Origin: Spirochaetae bacterium HGW-Spirochaetae-2
GTDB lineage: Bacteria > Spirochaetota > Spirochaetia > Sphaerochaetales > Sphaerochaetaceae
NCBI GenBank assembly: GCA_002839355.1
Contig: PGXW01000016.1
Coordinates: 1 to 64,000 of the forward strand
DNA: 64,000 nt
Direction of reading: 5' to 3'
A model generated the notes under the pieces. That model did no database searches and was not told the DNA's origin. It saw only the letters and a list, made by a program, of their open reading frames with translations. The position numbers and the translations under genes are program-made. Shown piece after piece: positions 1 to 8,064 of this stretch (its first letter is position 1; each line of letters starts with the position of its first letter).

Positions 1-711
1 AAGCTGTTTCCCGATGCCATTTGGATCCCATTGGTCAATCCGGGGTATATCCTTGCCAAGACCGTGCGCGACGCCCAACAGGAATATGTGAAGTCCCATG
101 CCAATCAGGCCACCACGATCTTCCTGCAGAACCATGGGGTGTTCGTCGCATCCGATACGATCGAGGAGATCGATGCGCTCTACACCACGATCATGGAAAC
201 ACTCAACCATGCGATCGTCCGCAAGCCGGTGTTCAGCGAGGTGAAGGTTGATGCACAACGGGTGGACATGGTCCAACAAGCCATGCAACTGCACTATGGA
301 AGTCCGAAGACGTACCCGGTCATTGCGAACCGGGAGGTCGCGAACCGTTTGACCGATCCGGAATCCTTCAGCTCCATCTCTAGTGCATACACACCGGACC
401 ATATCGTCTACAGCGGGTTCAAGCCACTGTGGATCGATGAGACCGTCTTCGGGCAGGACGAGCCTGTCCAGGCGATGGTCTCGGCCATGCGAACGTTCGA
501 ACAGACGCATGGTGTTCCCGCCAAGATCATTGCCGTGCAGAAGACAGCGGCCTTCGCGATCAGTGAGGCTGCATTGGTACTGTTCTTGGATACGGTCAAG
601 GTGTCCGCCTTCACCGAGAGTTTTGGTGGCCCGCGGTTCATGGATGATGATCAGATCGATTTCATCCGCACATGGGAAGTGGAACAGTATCGTTCGAATT
701 TGCAAGCTTGA
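1..711 (+). CDS. Class II aldolase, RhaE-like (5' end outside window)
   Basis: The frame is open from the first base, so the start lies upstream; 236 residues are visible. The segment HANQATTIFLQNHGVFVA is the class II aldolase/adducin fold near its metal site. TPDHIVYSGFKPLW resembles the TPDHI(I/V) segment in the aldolase half of rhamnulose-1-phosphate aldolase/lactaldehyde dehydrogenase proteins, but here the gene ends without the short-chain dehydrogenase half. The expected reaction is cleavage of L-rhamnulose-1-phosphate to DHAP and L-lactaldehyde in the cytoplasm. It lies 62 bp before rhaS and is probably in the same operon. The family is clear; the exact substrate is inferred from the rhamnose transporter downstream. 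Confidence 0.8.
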   Translation, partial: KLFPDAIWIPLVNPGYILAKTVRDAQQEYVKSHANQATTIFLQNHGVFVASDTIEEIDALYTTIMETLNHAIVRKPVFSEVKVDAQRVDMVQQAMQLHYGSPKTYPVIANREVANRLTDPESFSSISSAYTPDHIVYSGFKPLWIDETVFGQDEPVQAMVSAMRTFEQTHGVPAKIIAVQKTAAFAISEAALVLFLDTVKVSAFTESFGGPRFMDDDQIDFIRTWEVEQYRSNLQA

Positions 712-773
712 TACCCGAACCCGAGGTTCGGAATCAAATAGATCACCGGAAAATCCGGAAAAGGAGTACACAC

Positions 774-1787
774 ATGAAAAAAGTTGCTGTGTTTTTGCTC
801 ATCGCGATGTTGGCGAGCACGATGGTGTTCGCCCAGGGTGCCAAAGAGGCTCCAGCCAAAGAGATGTACGATGTCGTCATCTTGGTGAAGAGCATGGGAA
901 ACGGATTCTTTGACGCTTGTTTCAAGGGAAGCCAGCAGGCTGCCGGGGAATTGGGGAACATCAAGACCACCTACATGGGTCCTGTCCAGACCACTGCAGA
1001 GGGTCAGATCGAGATCATCGAAACCCTTATTGCCCAGCGTGTCGATGGTATCGCCATCAGCGCCAACGATGCCGATGCATTGATTCCCGTGACCAAGAAG
1101 GCCATGGCTGCCGGTATCAAGGTCATTTCGTTCGACTCTGGTATCAACGAAGGTGGACGTATTGTCGATCTCGTTCCCTCCAAGGAAGAATTGATCGGTC
1201 GCCAGCAAATTCAACTTGCCGCCGAATTGGCCGGTATGAAGGGTGATGTCGCTGTTCTTTCCGCTTCTGCCCAGGCTACGAACCAGAATGCATGGATCAA
1301 GTGGATGAAGGAAGAGATCAAGGACGCCAAGTACAAGGACATGAAGCTGGTAGAGGTTGTCTATGGTGACGATGCTCCGGACAAGAGCTATCGTGAAGCG
1401 GTTGCTCTCATGAACAAGTACCCCAACCTGAAGGTCATCATTTGTCCGACCACCGTCGGTTTGCTCGCTACTGCCCAGGCAGTCAAGGATGAAGGCAAGT
1501 CGGGCAAGGTTGAGGTTACCGGTCTTGGTCTTCCTTCGGAAATGAAGGGGTATATCCTCGATGGTACCGTCGGACAGATGGCTCTTTGGAATCCGATCGA
1601 CCTCGGATACACATCCACCTACATCCTCGAATCCTTGATTACTGGCAAAGTTGCCGGTGCAGTTGGCGATTCGTTCGATGCAGGCAAGATGGGCAAGGTC
1701 GTCGTCGAAGCCCGCGGTGTCGCTGTCATGGGCACTCCGTTCGTCTTCAACAAGGACAACATCGTAGAGTACGCCGCGATCTTCTAG
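774..1787 (+). CDS. rhaS: L-rhamnose ABC transporter, periplasmic binding protein RhaS
   Basis: A periplasmic binding protein type 1 of 337 residues. The start at 774 follows AAGGAG (759-764) and gives a clean signal peptide beginning MKKVAVFLLIAML; an in-frame start at 672 would bury it. After the hydrophobic core comes VFAQGAKE, with no lipobox cysteine. The mature part has the ribose/rhamnose-binding repeats (TTAEGQIEIIETLIAQRVDG, AISANDADAL, FDSG). The order binding protein, double ATPase, two permeases, mutarotase is that of rhaSTPQ plus rhaU/rhaM in rhizobia, which supports rhamnose rather than ribose or autoinducer-2. A stem-loop follows the stop. Confidence 0.88.
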   Translation: MKKVAVFLLIAMLASTMVFAQGAKEAPAKEMYDVVILVKSMGNGFFDACFKGSQQAAGELGNIKTTYMGPVQTTAEGQIEIIETLIAQRVDGIAISANDADALIPVTKKAMAAGIKVISFDSGINEGGRIVDLVPSKEELIGRQQIQLAAELAGMKGDVAVLSASAQATNQNAWIKWMKEEIKDAKYKDMKLVEVVYGDDAPDKSYREAVALMNKYPNLKVIICPTTVGLLATAQAVKDEGKSGKVEVTGLGLPSEMKGYILDGTVGQMALWNPIDLGYTSTYILESLITGKVAGAVGDSFDAGKMGKVVVEARGVAVMGTPFVFNKDNIVEYAAIF

Positions 1788-1803
1788 ATCGGACGGTCTT
1801 TGG

Positions 1804-1833
1804 GACAACCGACGTCGACTGGCGTCGGCTGTC
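1804..1833 (+). terminator. Stem-loop between rhaS and rhaT
   Basis: GACAACCGACG (1804-1814) pairs with CGTCGGCTGTC (1823-1833) around an 8-base loop, with one A/C mismatch. TTTCTCC follows, so the U-run is weak. It sits 16 bases after the rhaS stop and well before rhaT. It more likely protects the binding-protein message or partly terminates transcription than ends the operon. Confidence 0.6.
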
Positions 1834-1925
1834 TTTCTCCGTTTCCTTCCCTCTCCGAAGGGACCGGGGATGGACAGTTGTATTCGCATTCGTCAGTATA
1901 TACCTGATTGAGAGGAGAACTACCT

Positions 1926-3437
1926 GTGGCAGAGACGCTGTTGACCATACGCGAACTCACGAAGTTTTTCCCTGGGATCAAGGCCTTGGACAACGTGCAC
2001 CTCACGGTGCGAACGGGTGAAGTCCATGCCTTGATAGGGGAGAACGGTGCGGGAAAATCGACATTGGTGAAAATTCTTACCGGAGTGTATTTCCCTACCG
2101 GTGGAACCATTACCATGGAAGGCCGTGAGTTGAATTTCAAGAACGCAATCGATGCCCAGCAGGCAGGTATTGTAGCCATCCATCAGGAAGCTTCCATGTT
2201 CCTCGAATTGAGTGTCACCGAGAATATCTATATGGGACACCACCTGCGGCACCCGAAAACCAAGCGGTTGGATTGGAAGGGGATGCGCGAGCGGACGGGA
2301 GAATTGCTCAAACAGTTGGAGTTGGCCATTGATCCCGATACGTTGGTCAAGAACCTCAGCGTAGCGCAACGGCACATGGTGGAGATCGCCAAGGCGCTGT
2401 CGTTGAATGCCAAAGTGGTGATCATGGACGAGCCGACAAGCGCCCTGACCACCCGGGAAGTCGAGGACCTCTACCGGATCGTGCGGCAATTGCGCAAGGA
2501 AGGAAAGGCGATCATCTTCATTTCGCACAAATTCGAAGAGATTTTCGAAATATGCGATTACTATACTGTCTTGCGTGACGGACAGTATATCGGTGAAGGG
2601 AAAGTCGCCGATACTTCGACCGATGAGATCATCAACATGATGATCGGGCGCAATATCGACCATATGTTTCCCAAGAAGGATCCGAATATCGGCGACGAGA
2701 TTCTCGCTGTCGAGAACCTCAGCCAACTGGGGGCCTTCCAGAATGTCTCCTTCAGCCTCCACAAAGGAGAGATCCTGGGTTTCTTCGGACTTGTCGGCGC
2801 CGGACGTACCGAGGTCATGCGGACAATCTTCGGTATCGACAAGCGAAATGGTGGATCGATAACAATCGATGGCAAGCCGTATGCGCCGAAGGGCCCGCAC
2901 GATGCGATGGCCCAGGGTATTGGATTTGTTCCGGAAGACAGGCAACGGCAGGGAGTGATCCTTTCCATGAGTATCGGGAAGAACATCACCATGCCCCAAT
3001 TGAGTTCCTTGTGCCACTTCGGTATCACCAACGCAAAAAGGGAATTGGAGGTGACGAAAACCTACGGGGAGAAGATGGAGATCCGTGCCGCGGGATGGCA
3101 CGTCGATGCCGACACCCTCTCCGGCGGAAACCAGCAGAAGGTTGTGCTCGCCAAGTGGATAGGAACCAATCCCCGTATACTGATCCTGGACGAACCGACA
3201 AAGGGTATCGATGTCGCCACCAAAGCCGCCGTACACGAATTCGTTTCGCAGATGGCCGGCGAAGGAATTGCCGTCATCCTGATTTCCAGCGAACTTCCCG
3301 AAATCCTCGGAATGTCGGACAGGGTGGTTGTCATGCACGAAGGAGACGTCACTGCGGTCTTCGACCGTAAGGAAATGAACCAGGAGCAGATCATGCGGGC
3401 AGCCCTGGGCGAAACGAAGGAGGCCCTCCATGGGTGA
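1926..3437 (+). CDS. rhaT: L-rhamnose ABC transporter, double ATP-binding protein RhaT
   Basis: A tandem sugar ABC ATPase (RbsA/XylG type) of 503 residues. The GTG start at 1926 is preferred because GAGAGGAG (1910-1917) lies about eight bases upstream; a TTG at 1908 overlaps that site. Domain 1 has Walker A GENGAGKST (residues 38-46), LSVAQRHMVEIAKA and Walker B IMDEPTSAL. Domain 2 has the degenerate P-loop GLVGAGRTEV normal for this family, an intact LSGGNQQKV signature and ILDEPTKGID. It powers uptake of the sugar delivered by RhaS. Its last eight bases overlap rhaP, which indicates coupled translation. Confidence 0.88.
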   Translation: MAETLLTIRELTKFFPGIKALDNVHLTVRTGEVHALIGENGAGKSTLVKILTGVYFPTGGTITMEGRELNFKNAIDAQQAGIVAIHQEASMFLELSVTENIYMGHHLRHPKTKRLDWKGMRERTGELLKQLELAIDPDTLVKNLSVAQRHMVEIAKALSLNAKVVIMDEPTSALTTREVEDLYRIVRQLRKEGKAIIFISHKFEEIFEICDYYTVLRDGQYIGEGKVADTSTDEIINMMIGRNIDHMFPKKDPNIGDEILAVENLSQLGAFQNVSFSLHKGEILGFFGLVGAGRTEVMRTIFGIDKRNGGSITIDGKPYAPKGPHDAMAQGIGFVPEDRQRQGVILSMSIGKNITMPQLSSLCHFGITNAKRELEVTKTYGEKMEIRAAGWHVDADTLSGGNQQKVVLAKWIGTNPRILILDEPTKGIDVATKAAVHEFVSQMAGEGIAVILISSELPEILGMSDRVVVMHEGDVTAVFDRKEMNQEQIMRAALGETKEALHG

Positions 3438-4461
3438 GATACAATTGAAAAACACCCGTGATGGCAATATCCTGCAGAGGGTGTCGAAGGTGTTGCTTGC
3501 AAGACGCGAGGCAAGCCTGGTCATTCTCCTGGCCGTGATTCTTGTTCCGATCGTCTTCAGGTCTCCGCAATTCCTCTCGTTTACCAATATCGACCGGATT
3601 ATCAACGATATCTCGATTCTCTCGATAGTCGCCATAGGTGAATTCTTCGTAATCCTCTCGAATGGAATCGACTTGTCTGTCGGCTCCATAATCGCCTTCA
3701 GCGGTATGGCCAGTGGGATGCTCAACGAGGCGTATCCACAGGTTCCGGTATTCTTCCTGCTGCTGCTCGGAACCGGTCTCGGTGCCGTTATGGGAGCGGT
3801 GAACGGTGCTCTTGTGGCATATGGAAAGATTCCCCCCATCATCACCACACTGGGAACCATGAGCATCTACCGGGGATTGACGTTCGTATTGAGCAAGGGG
3901 ACTTGGGTCACGGCACACGAGATGACGCCGAACTTCATCGGCTTTCCACGACAATCCTTCCTCGGTATATCGGCGTTGATCTGGATGGCGCTGATCGTAA
4001 TCGTGGTGACCTACTATTTCAGTCGTTTCACCCGATCCGGTCGGGAAATCTACGCGATCGGTGGCAATGCGACGGCCGCCAAGTTTGTCGGAGTCAATGA
4101 AAAGCGTATCCGGTTCATGGTCTTCGTGATCTCGGGAACCCTCTTCGGGTTCGCCGGATCGTTGTGGACCGCACGCTACGCATCGGCTGTGAATGAAATG
4201 GCGACCGGTTTCGAGATGCAAGCGGTCGCGGCATGTGTACTCGGTGGGGTGAACTTCGCAGGGGGTGCCGGTGCGATCCCAGGAGTCGTCCTCGGCGCAT
4301 TGTTCCTCGGTGTCTTGAACAATGCCCTGCCGGTGGTCTATCTGTCGTCCTTCTACCAGACCTTGGTCCAGGGCATGATCGTACTGCTCGCATTGGTGAT
4401 CAACACGGTGGTCGACCAGCGCAAGACCCGCAAGCTCCTTGAACAACGGAGGGCTCGATAA
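3430..4461 (+). CDS. rhaP: L-rhamnose ABC transporter permease RhaP
   Basis: A BPD_transp_2 (RbsC-like) inner-membrane permease of 343 residues with about ten hydrophobic segments. The family hallmark SNGIDLSVGSIIAFSGM is at residues 76-92, and GGVNFAGGAGAIPGVVLGA is near the C-terminus. The ATG at 3430 overlaps the end of rhaT by 8 bp, and the TAA overlaps the rhaQ start (TAATG). It forms a heterodimeric channel with RhaQ. Confidence 0.86.
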   Translation: MGEIQLKNTRDGNILQRVSKVLLARREASLVILLAVILVPIVFRSPQFLSFTNIDRIINDISILSIVAIGEFFVILSNGIDLSVGSIIAFSGMASGMLNEAYPQVPVFFLLLLGTGLGAVMGAVNGALVAYGKIPPIITTLGTMSIYRGLTFVLSKGTWVTAHEMTPNFIGFPRQSFLGISALIWMALIVIVVTYYFSRFTRSGREIYAIGGNATAAKFVGVNEKRIRFMVFVISGTLFGFAGSLWTARYASAVNEMATGFEMQAVAACVLGGVNFAGGAGAIPGVVLGALFLGVLNNALPVVYLSSFYQTLVQGMIVLLALVINTVVDQRKTRKLLEQRRAR

Positions 4462-5522
4462 TGGCTGAACAACGTGATTTGGTTGCAAAAACGAGATTGA
4501 TCCAGGAGACTGGATGGCGCAATGCCCTCATTGAGCTCTTCACCAAGTGGGAAGTCCTGTTGGGCATAATCTTCGTGCTCATGGTGCTATTCTTCTCGAA
4601 CCTGTCGCCGTACTTCCTCGATTATTTCAATCTGATGAATGCGACATTCCAATTTTCCGAGAAGGCGATCATGGCCTTGCCGATGATATTCATCATCATG
4701 TGCGGTGATATCGATATCTCCATAGCCAGTATCATCGCCTTGTGCGCCTATGCTGTCGGTACCGCGAGTGCCGCAGGAGTCGGGACTCCAGGTTTGATTG
4801 CCATCGGGCTCGCCGTCGGAGCCTCGGCAGGTCTGGTCAACGGGTTGTTGATCACCGGTTTCAATATGCCGGCGATCGCGGTTACGCTCGCAACACAGTC
4901 CATCTATCGGGGAATCGCCCAAGCTGCGTTGGAAGAGCGGGCTATGACGAAATATCCCGCAGAATTCGGTTTCTTTGGACAAGAGTTCATTCCCGGTACC
5001 ATGATTCCCTTCGAATTGGTGTTGTATATCGGCTTAGCGGTCATCATGGGCTTTATCCTCCACAAGACGTCGTATGGACGCCGTTTGTATGCGATCGGAA
5101 GCAGTCCGGAGGCCGCACGGTTTTCCGGAATCAAGGTCAAGAAGATCAGGATCACCAACTACATGCTCATGGGTCTGTTCAGTGGGATCGCCGGTGTGCT
5201 GTTGACCAGCCGCATCCTAAGTGCCCGTTCGAATATCGCCACCAGTTGGGACCTCGAGGTGATTACCCTTGTCGTTCTCGGCGGAGTCTCGATCAACGGG
5301 GGCAAGGGAACCATGTGGGGCGTTGTGATCGCATCCTTCCTGGTCGGATACCTGAAGTTCGGTATGGGACTGCTCAAGCTGTCGGGTACAATCATGACCA
5401 TAGTGATCGGGACTTTGCTAATCATTGCGGTGTTGTTGCCGAGACTTTTGGACGGCTATAAGAACACTAGGAAAATGCGACGGCAGCAGGTTGAAGCCGC
5501 ATTGCAGTCCGCAAAGGCTTGA
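4461..5522 (+). CDS. rhaQ: L-rhamnose ABC transporter permease RhaQ
   Basis: The second RbsC-like permease, 353 residues. It has MCGDIDISIASIIALCAYA, the same family motif as RhaP with different residues, and the C-terminal GGVSINGGKGTMWGVV. The start overlaps the stop of rhaP by one base. Two different permeases in one operon are normal for the rhamnose and AI-2 importers and argue against a ribose system with a single RbsC. The gene ends 10 bp before rhaM. Confidence 0.86.
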   Translation: MAEQRDLVAKTRLIQETGWRNALIELFTKWEVLLGIIFVLMVLFFSNLSPYFLDYFNLMNATFQFSEKAIMALPMIFIIMCGDIDISIASIIALCAYAVGTASAAGVGTPGLIAIGLAVGASAGLVNGLLITGFNMPAIAVTLATQSIYRGIAQAALEERAMTKYPAEFGFFGQEFIPGTMIPFELVLYIGLAVIMGFILHKTSYGRRLYAIGSSPEAARFSGIKVKKIRITNYMLMGLFSGIAGVLLTSRILSARSNIATSWDLEVITLVVLGGVSINGGKGTMWGVVIASFLVGYLKFGMGLLKLSGTIMTIVIGTLLIIAVLLPRLLDGYKNTRKMRRQQVEAALQSAKA

Positions 5523-5532
5523 TGGGGGACGT

Positions 5533-5853
5533 ATGGAAGAGAATAGACGCGCTTTCCTGATGAAGTTGAAACCCGGTTGCGAGGCGGAATATGAGAAACG
5601 CCACAAGGAAATTTGGCCGGAGCTGAAACAATTGCTCTCCGACAGCGGAGTCTACGACTATTCCATATACCTCCACAAGGAGAGCGGCTCCTTGTTCGCG
5701 TTCCAACGGACGCGGGGTGGTACCGGTTCGCAAAGTCTTGGCGAGACTGACATAGTGAAGAAATGGTGGGCGTTCATGGCCGATCTCATGGAAACCAATC
5801 CCGACAATTCACCGGTCTCGATTCCATTGGAGGAAGTCTTCCATATGGATTGA
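5533..5853 (+). CDS. rhaM: L-rhamnose mutarotase RhaM
   Basis: A protein of 106 residues, about the usual length of the family (E. coli RhaM is 104). It interconverts alpha- and beta-L-rhamnopyranose in the cytoplasm so that imported sugar can enter isomerisation. Family features are FLMKLKPGCEAEYEKRHKEI near the N-terminus, YDYSIYLHKES, LFAFQR, and the C-terminal WWAFMADLMETNPDNSP. The ATG at 5533 follows GGGGGA at a good distance; the frame opens further upstream but only inside rhaQ. It fixes the identity of the operon as rhamnose. Kinase and isomerase genes are not in view. Confidence 0.9.
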   Translation: MEENRRAFLMKLKPGCEAEYEKRHKEIWPELKQLLSDSGVYDYSIYLHKESGSLFAFQRTRGGTGSQSLGETDIVKKWWAFMADLMETNPDNSPVSIPLEEVFHMD

Positions 5854-5874
5854 AACCGGAAACCCGGTACACTC

Positions 5875-5890
5875 TGTGACTATTGTCACA
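5875..5890. promoter_or_regulatory. CRP/FNR-family operator upstream of the split permease
   Basis: TGTGA-CTATTG-TCACA is an exact match to the CRP-type consensus TGTGA-N6-TCACA. A TATCTT at 5912-5917 could be a -10 element and would put the transcript start near 5924, so the box would be centred near -41.5, the class II activator position. The box and its symmetry are seen directly; which CRP/FNR-family protein binds is not known. Confidence 0.6.
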
Positions 5891-5943
5891 CAATCATATG
5901 ATGAACTATGGTATCTTGTGGCAGTTCCCAGGAGGGCATGTGC

Positions 5944-6429
5944 ATGAGTACCATTGTGTTGTATGGAGTGACGGCAAGTTTGCTGGCATTCTCCTTTTTC
6001 AAGGACAGGAAGAAGACCCTGCAGGCGTTGCGCAAGGCTTTCAAGGCGTTGGAGAATATCCTTCCCGAATTTCTTGTCGTCATCCTGTTGGTGGGACTCC
6101 TGCTGGCCTTGATGGATCCTGCGTTCATTTCGAGGTTGATAGGTGTGGATTCCGGTATCTTGGGCTTGGTGATCGCCTTGGTGGTAGGTTCCATCACCCT
6201 GATTCCCGGATTCATCGCCTTCCCGACTGCGGCTATGCTGCTCCAAGGTGGCGCAGGGTACATGCAGATCGGTGCGTTCATATCGACGCTCATGATGGTC
6301 GGTGTTGTCACCATTCCAGTGGAAAAGAAATATTTTGGTCTCAGGCTGACAGTCCTCCGCAATAGTCTTGCATTTCTGTTCTCTATTGTTGTCGCACTGG
6401 TCATCGGTCTGGCGATGGGGGAACTATGA
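5944..6429 (+). CDS. Permease of the YraQ/ArsP (DUF318) family, N-terminal half
   Basis: A hydrophobic protein of 161 residues with about four membrane segments. GGAGGG (5931-5936) favours the ATG at 5944 over the one at 5938, which is too close. It shows the half-length YraQ pattern: a helix containing LPEFLVVILLVGLLLALM, then GSITLIPGFIAFPTAAMLLQGGAGYMQ in the region where full-length members carry their conserved proline/glycine stretch. The next gene overlaps by four bases (ATGA) and supplies the second half. The substrate is unknown; relatives export organoarsenicals or metal complexes, which cannot be assumed here. Confidence 0.65.
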   Translation: MSTIVLYGVTASLLAFSFFKDRKKTLQALRKAFKALENILPEFLVVILLVGLLLALMDPAFISRLIGVDSGILGLVIALVVGSITLIPGFIAFPTAAMLLQGGAGYMQIGAFISTLMMVGVVTIPVEKKYFGLRLTVLRNSLAFLFSIVVALVIGLAMGEL

Positions 6430-6968
6430 GCAAGATAATCAAGCGGTATCGAGTGTTTCTGATCGTGCTGGTGTTGTTGGGCATAGTGTTTCTCGTGGAC
6501 AGGGAGTTGGGCAGGCTGGCATTCCAGAACGCAGGCTATACGATCAAGGAAATGCTGTTGATCATCCCTCCGATTTTCGTACTCCTCGGGTTGCTGGATG
6601 TGTGGGTTCCCCGTGAGACGATGGTGAGGTTCATGGGGGAGGGTTCCGGTGCCAAGGGTGTACTGCTTGCATTCCTACTTGGCTCGGCGGCGGCCGGACC
6701 GCTGTATGGGGCGTTCCCGGTGGCAAGTGTCTTCATGCGCAAGGGTGTCAAGTTTTCCAATATCCTGGTATTCCTGGGAGCCTGGTCAACGACGAAGATC
6801 CCCATGTTCCTGTTCGAGCTCGAATCGTTGGGTCCCCGTTTCGCGTTGACCAGGTTGGCAATCAATATTCCCGGAATACTGATCATCGCATGGACCTTGG
6901 CAGCCATGGTGCCCAAGAAAACCATCGACGACATGTATCGGAAGAACTTGGAGATGAACAACAGTTGA
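6426..6968 (+). CDS. Permease of the YraQ/ArsP (DUF318) family, C-terminal half
   Basis: A membrane protein of 180 residues, translationally coupled to the preceding half. Its core GSAAAGPLYGAFPVASVFMRKG matches the Gly/Pro-rich motif of YraQ-type permeases. It also has FMGEGSGAKGVLLAFLLG and FLGAWSTTKIPMFLFE. The two products probably assemble as the equivalent of one full-length permease. Copy A of the dispersed hairpin repeat begins 64 bp after its stop. Confidence 0.65.
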   Translation: MSKIIKRYRVFLIVLVLLGIVFLVDRELGRLAFQNAGYTIKEMLLIIPPIFVLLGLLDVWVPRETMVRFMGEGSGAKGVLLAFLLGSAAAGPLYGAFPVASVFMRKGVKFSNILVFLGAWSTTKIPMFLFELESLGPRFALTRLAINIPGILIIAWTLAAMVPKKTIDDMYRKNLEMNNS

Positions 6969-7032
6969 GCTCCAGCCGGAGCTGGCTGAAAGGATCGCCA
7001 GGCTATCCTCCTTACATTTTTGTGTCATTCCC

Positions 7033-7128
7033 CAACGAAACGAGGGTAGCGGAACAATTACTATTGGTCCATTACCGAGTGAATGCAGGGAACGTAGGGG
7101 GAAATCCCCTTCATTTCCCTTGCGTTTC
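7033..7128. repeat. Dispersed hairpin repeat, copy A
   Basis: This intergenic segment is diverged from but clearly related to 40606-40700. Shared blocks are ACGAA(A/G)CGAG at the left and CCGAG(T/C)GA(A/G)TGCAGG(G/C)AACGTA(G/A)GG at the right, about 45 bp apart in both. It ends in an imperfect hairpin: AGGGAA (7087-7092) with TTCCCT (7115-7120), and an inner GGGGA/TCCCC. Both copies lie just downstream of a gene end. A REP-like or small non-autonomous element is likely; no coding capacity is seen. Confidence 0.6.
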
Positions 7129-7178
7129 CTCACCAATTGAGTATGATTTATCTACAGGTTCGCGAGGGAGGTGCCCGA

Positions 7179-7979
7179 ATGGCCCAACAGAAGCCCCATA
7201 TATTCCTCATGGTTCTGAATACCATAGCCTTGATCGGCATGATCGTGGTGAATGCCTTGGCAAATGCCTTGCCGCTCAACGGAATAAATACCGGTGAGCT
7301 TTCCGATGCGATTCCCAATCTGTTCGTCCCTTCCGGCAGGACCTTTGCGATATGGGGATTGATCTATACGTTGCTCATCGTGTTTGTCGTATACCAGTAC
7401 ACTTCCCGCCGAACGGTGAAGGCAGAAGAGGAACCCGTCGGATTGATCGGTCCGTGGTTCTTCATTTCATGTATTGCCAACAGCCTGTGGATCTTCGCCT
7501 GGCATTGGCAGTTGCAGATTCCTTCGATTGTCATCATGCTCGTCCTGCTGGCGACCCTGATTGTCATGCATACCAAATCCCGGTTGGACGATGCCTCGTT
7601 GGGATTCCGAATCGGTGTCATGTTGCCGATCAGTGTCTACCTCGGTTGGATCACAGTGGCGACAATCGCGAATGCGACTGCCGTTCTGGTCGTACTCGAA
7701 TGGAACAGGTTCGGATTATCCGAAGTGTTCTGGACTGTCGCGGTCCTGATAGTCGCGATAATCATCAATCTTCTGGCGATCATTATCCGTGGTGACATAT
7801 GGTTCGCACTAGTGGGCGCGTGGGCTTTATACGGTATCTACACCAAGCGCACCATGACTGGAATCGAACCGGTACCCATGGTTGTCTATACTGCGGTCGC
7901 AGGTGTTTTCGCGATCGGAATCGCGGTGATTATCCACTTGATCGTGAAAGGCCGGCGGGTTGCCAGGGAAGGGTATTGA
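7179..7979 (+). CDS. TspO/MBR-like multi-pass membrane protein
   Basis: A protein of 266 residues with about eight hydrophobic segments. The ATG at 7179 follows GAGGGAGGTG; an earlier start at 7137 lacks a site. LFVPSGRTFAIWGLIYTLL is the stretch shared by extended tryptophan-rich-sensory-protein relatives (compare the FTPAGxTFSIWxxIY pattern), and SLWIFAWHWQLQIPS is similarly Trp-rich. It is longer than classical TspO (about 160 residues) because of extra C-terminal helices. Function unknown; membrane location is certain from hydropathy. It is probably a single-gene unit, as the next gene converges. Confidence 0.65.
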   Translation: MAQQKPHIFLMVLNTIALIGMIVVNALANALPLNGINTGELSDAIPNLFVPSGRTFAIWGLIYTLLIVFVVYQYTSRRTVKAEEEPVGLIGPWFFISCIANSLWIFAWHWQLQIPSIVIMLVLLATLIVMHTKSRLDDASLGFRIGVMLPISVYLGWITVATIANATAVLVVLEWNRFGLSEVFWTVAVLIVAIIINLLAIIIRGDIWFALVGAWALYGIYTKRTMTGIEPVPMVVYTAVAGVFAIGIAVIIHLIVKGRRVAREGY

Positions 7980-8064
7980 GCTGGTATTCCCTACTTTACC
8001 ACAGTGATACTACTTTGGGATGCTTCCAATGGTTGGTGGAATCACGAGTAGAATTTTTTTCTAT

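Noticed and set aside
651-1889. Long minus-strand open frame (412 codons) opposite rhaS
   Set aside because: Low-complexity, His/Asp/Gly-rich translation with no domain; it mirrors codon bias of rhaS, which has strong homology and a ribosome site.
1920-3866. Minus-strand open frame of 648 codons opposite rhaT and rhaP
   Set aside because: It crosses two clearly real genes and the translation shows no motif; an antisense shadow.
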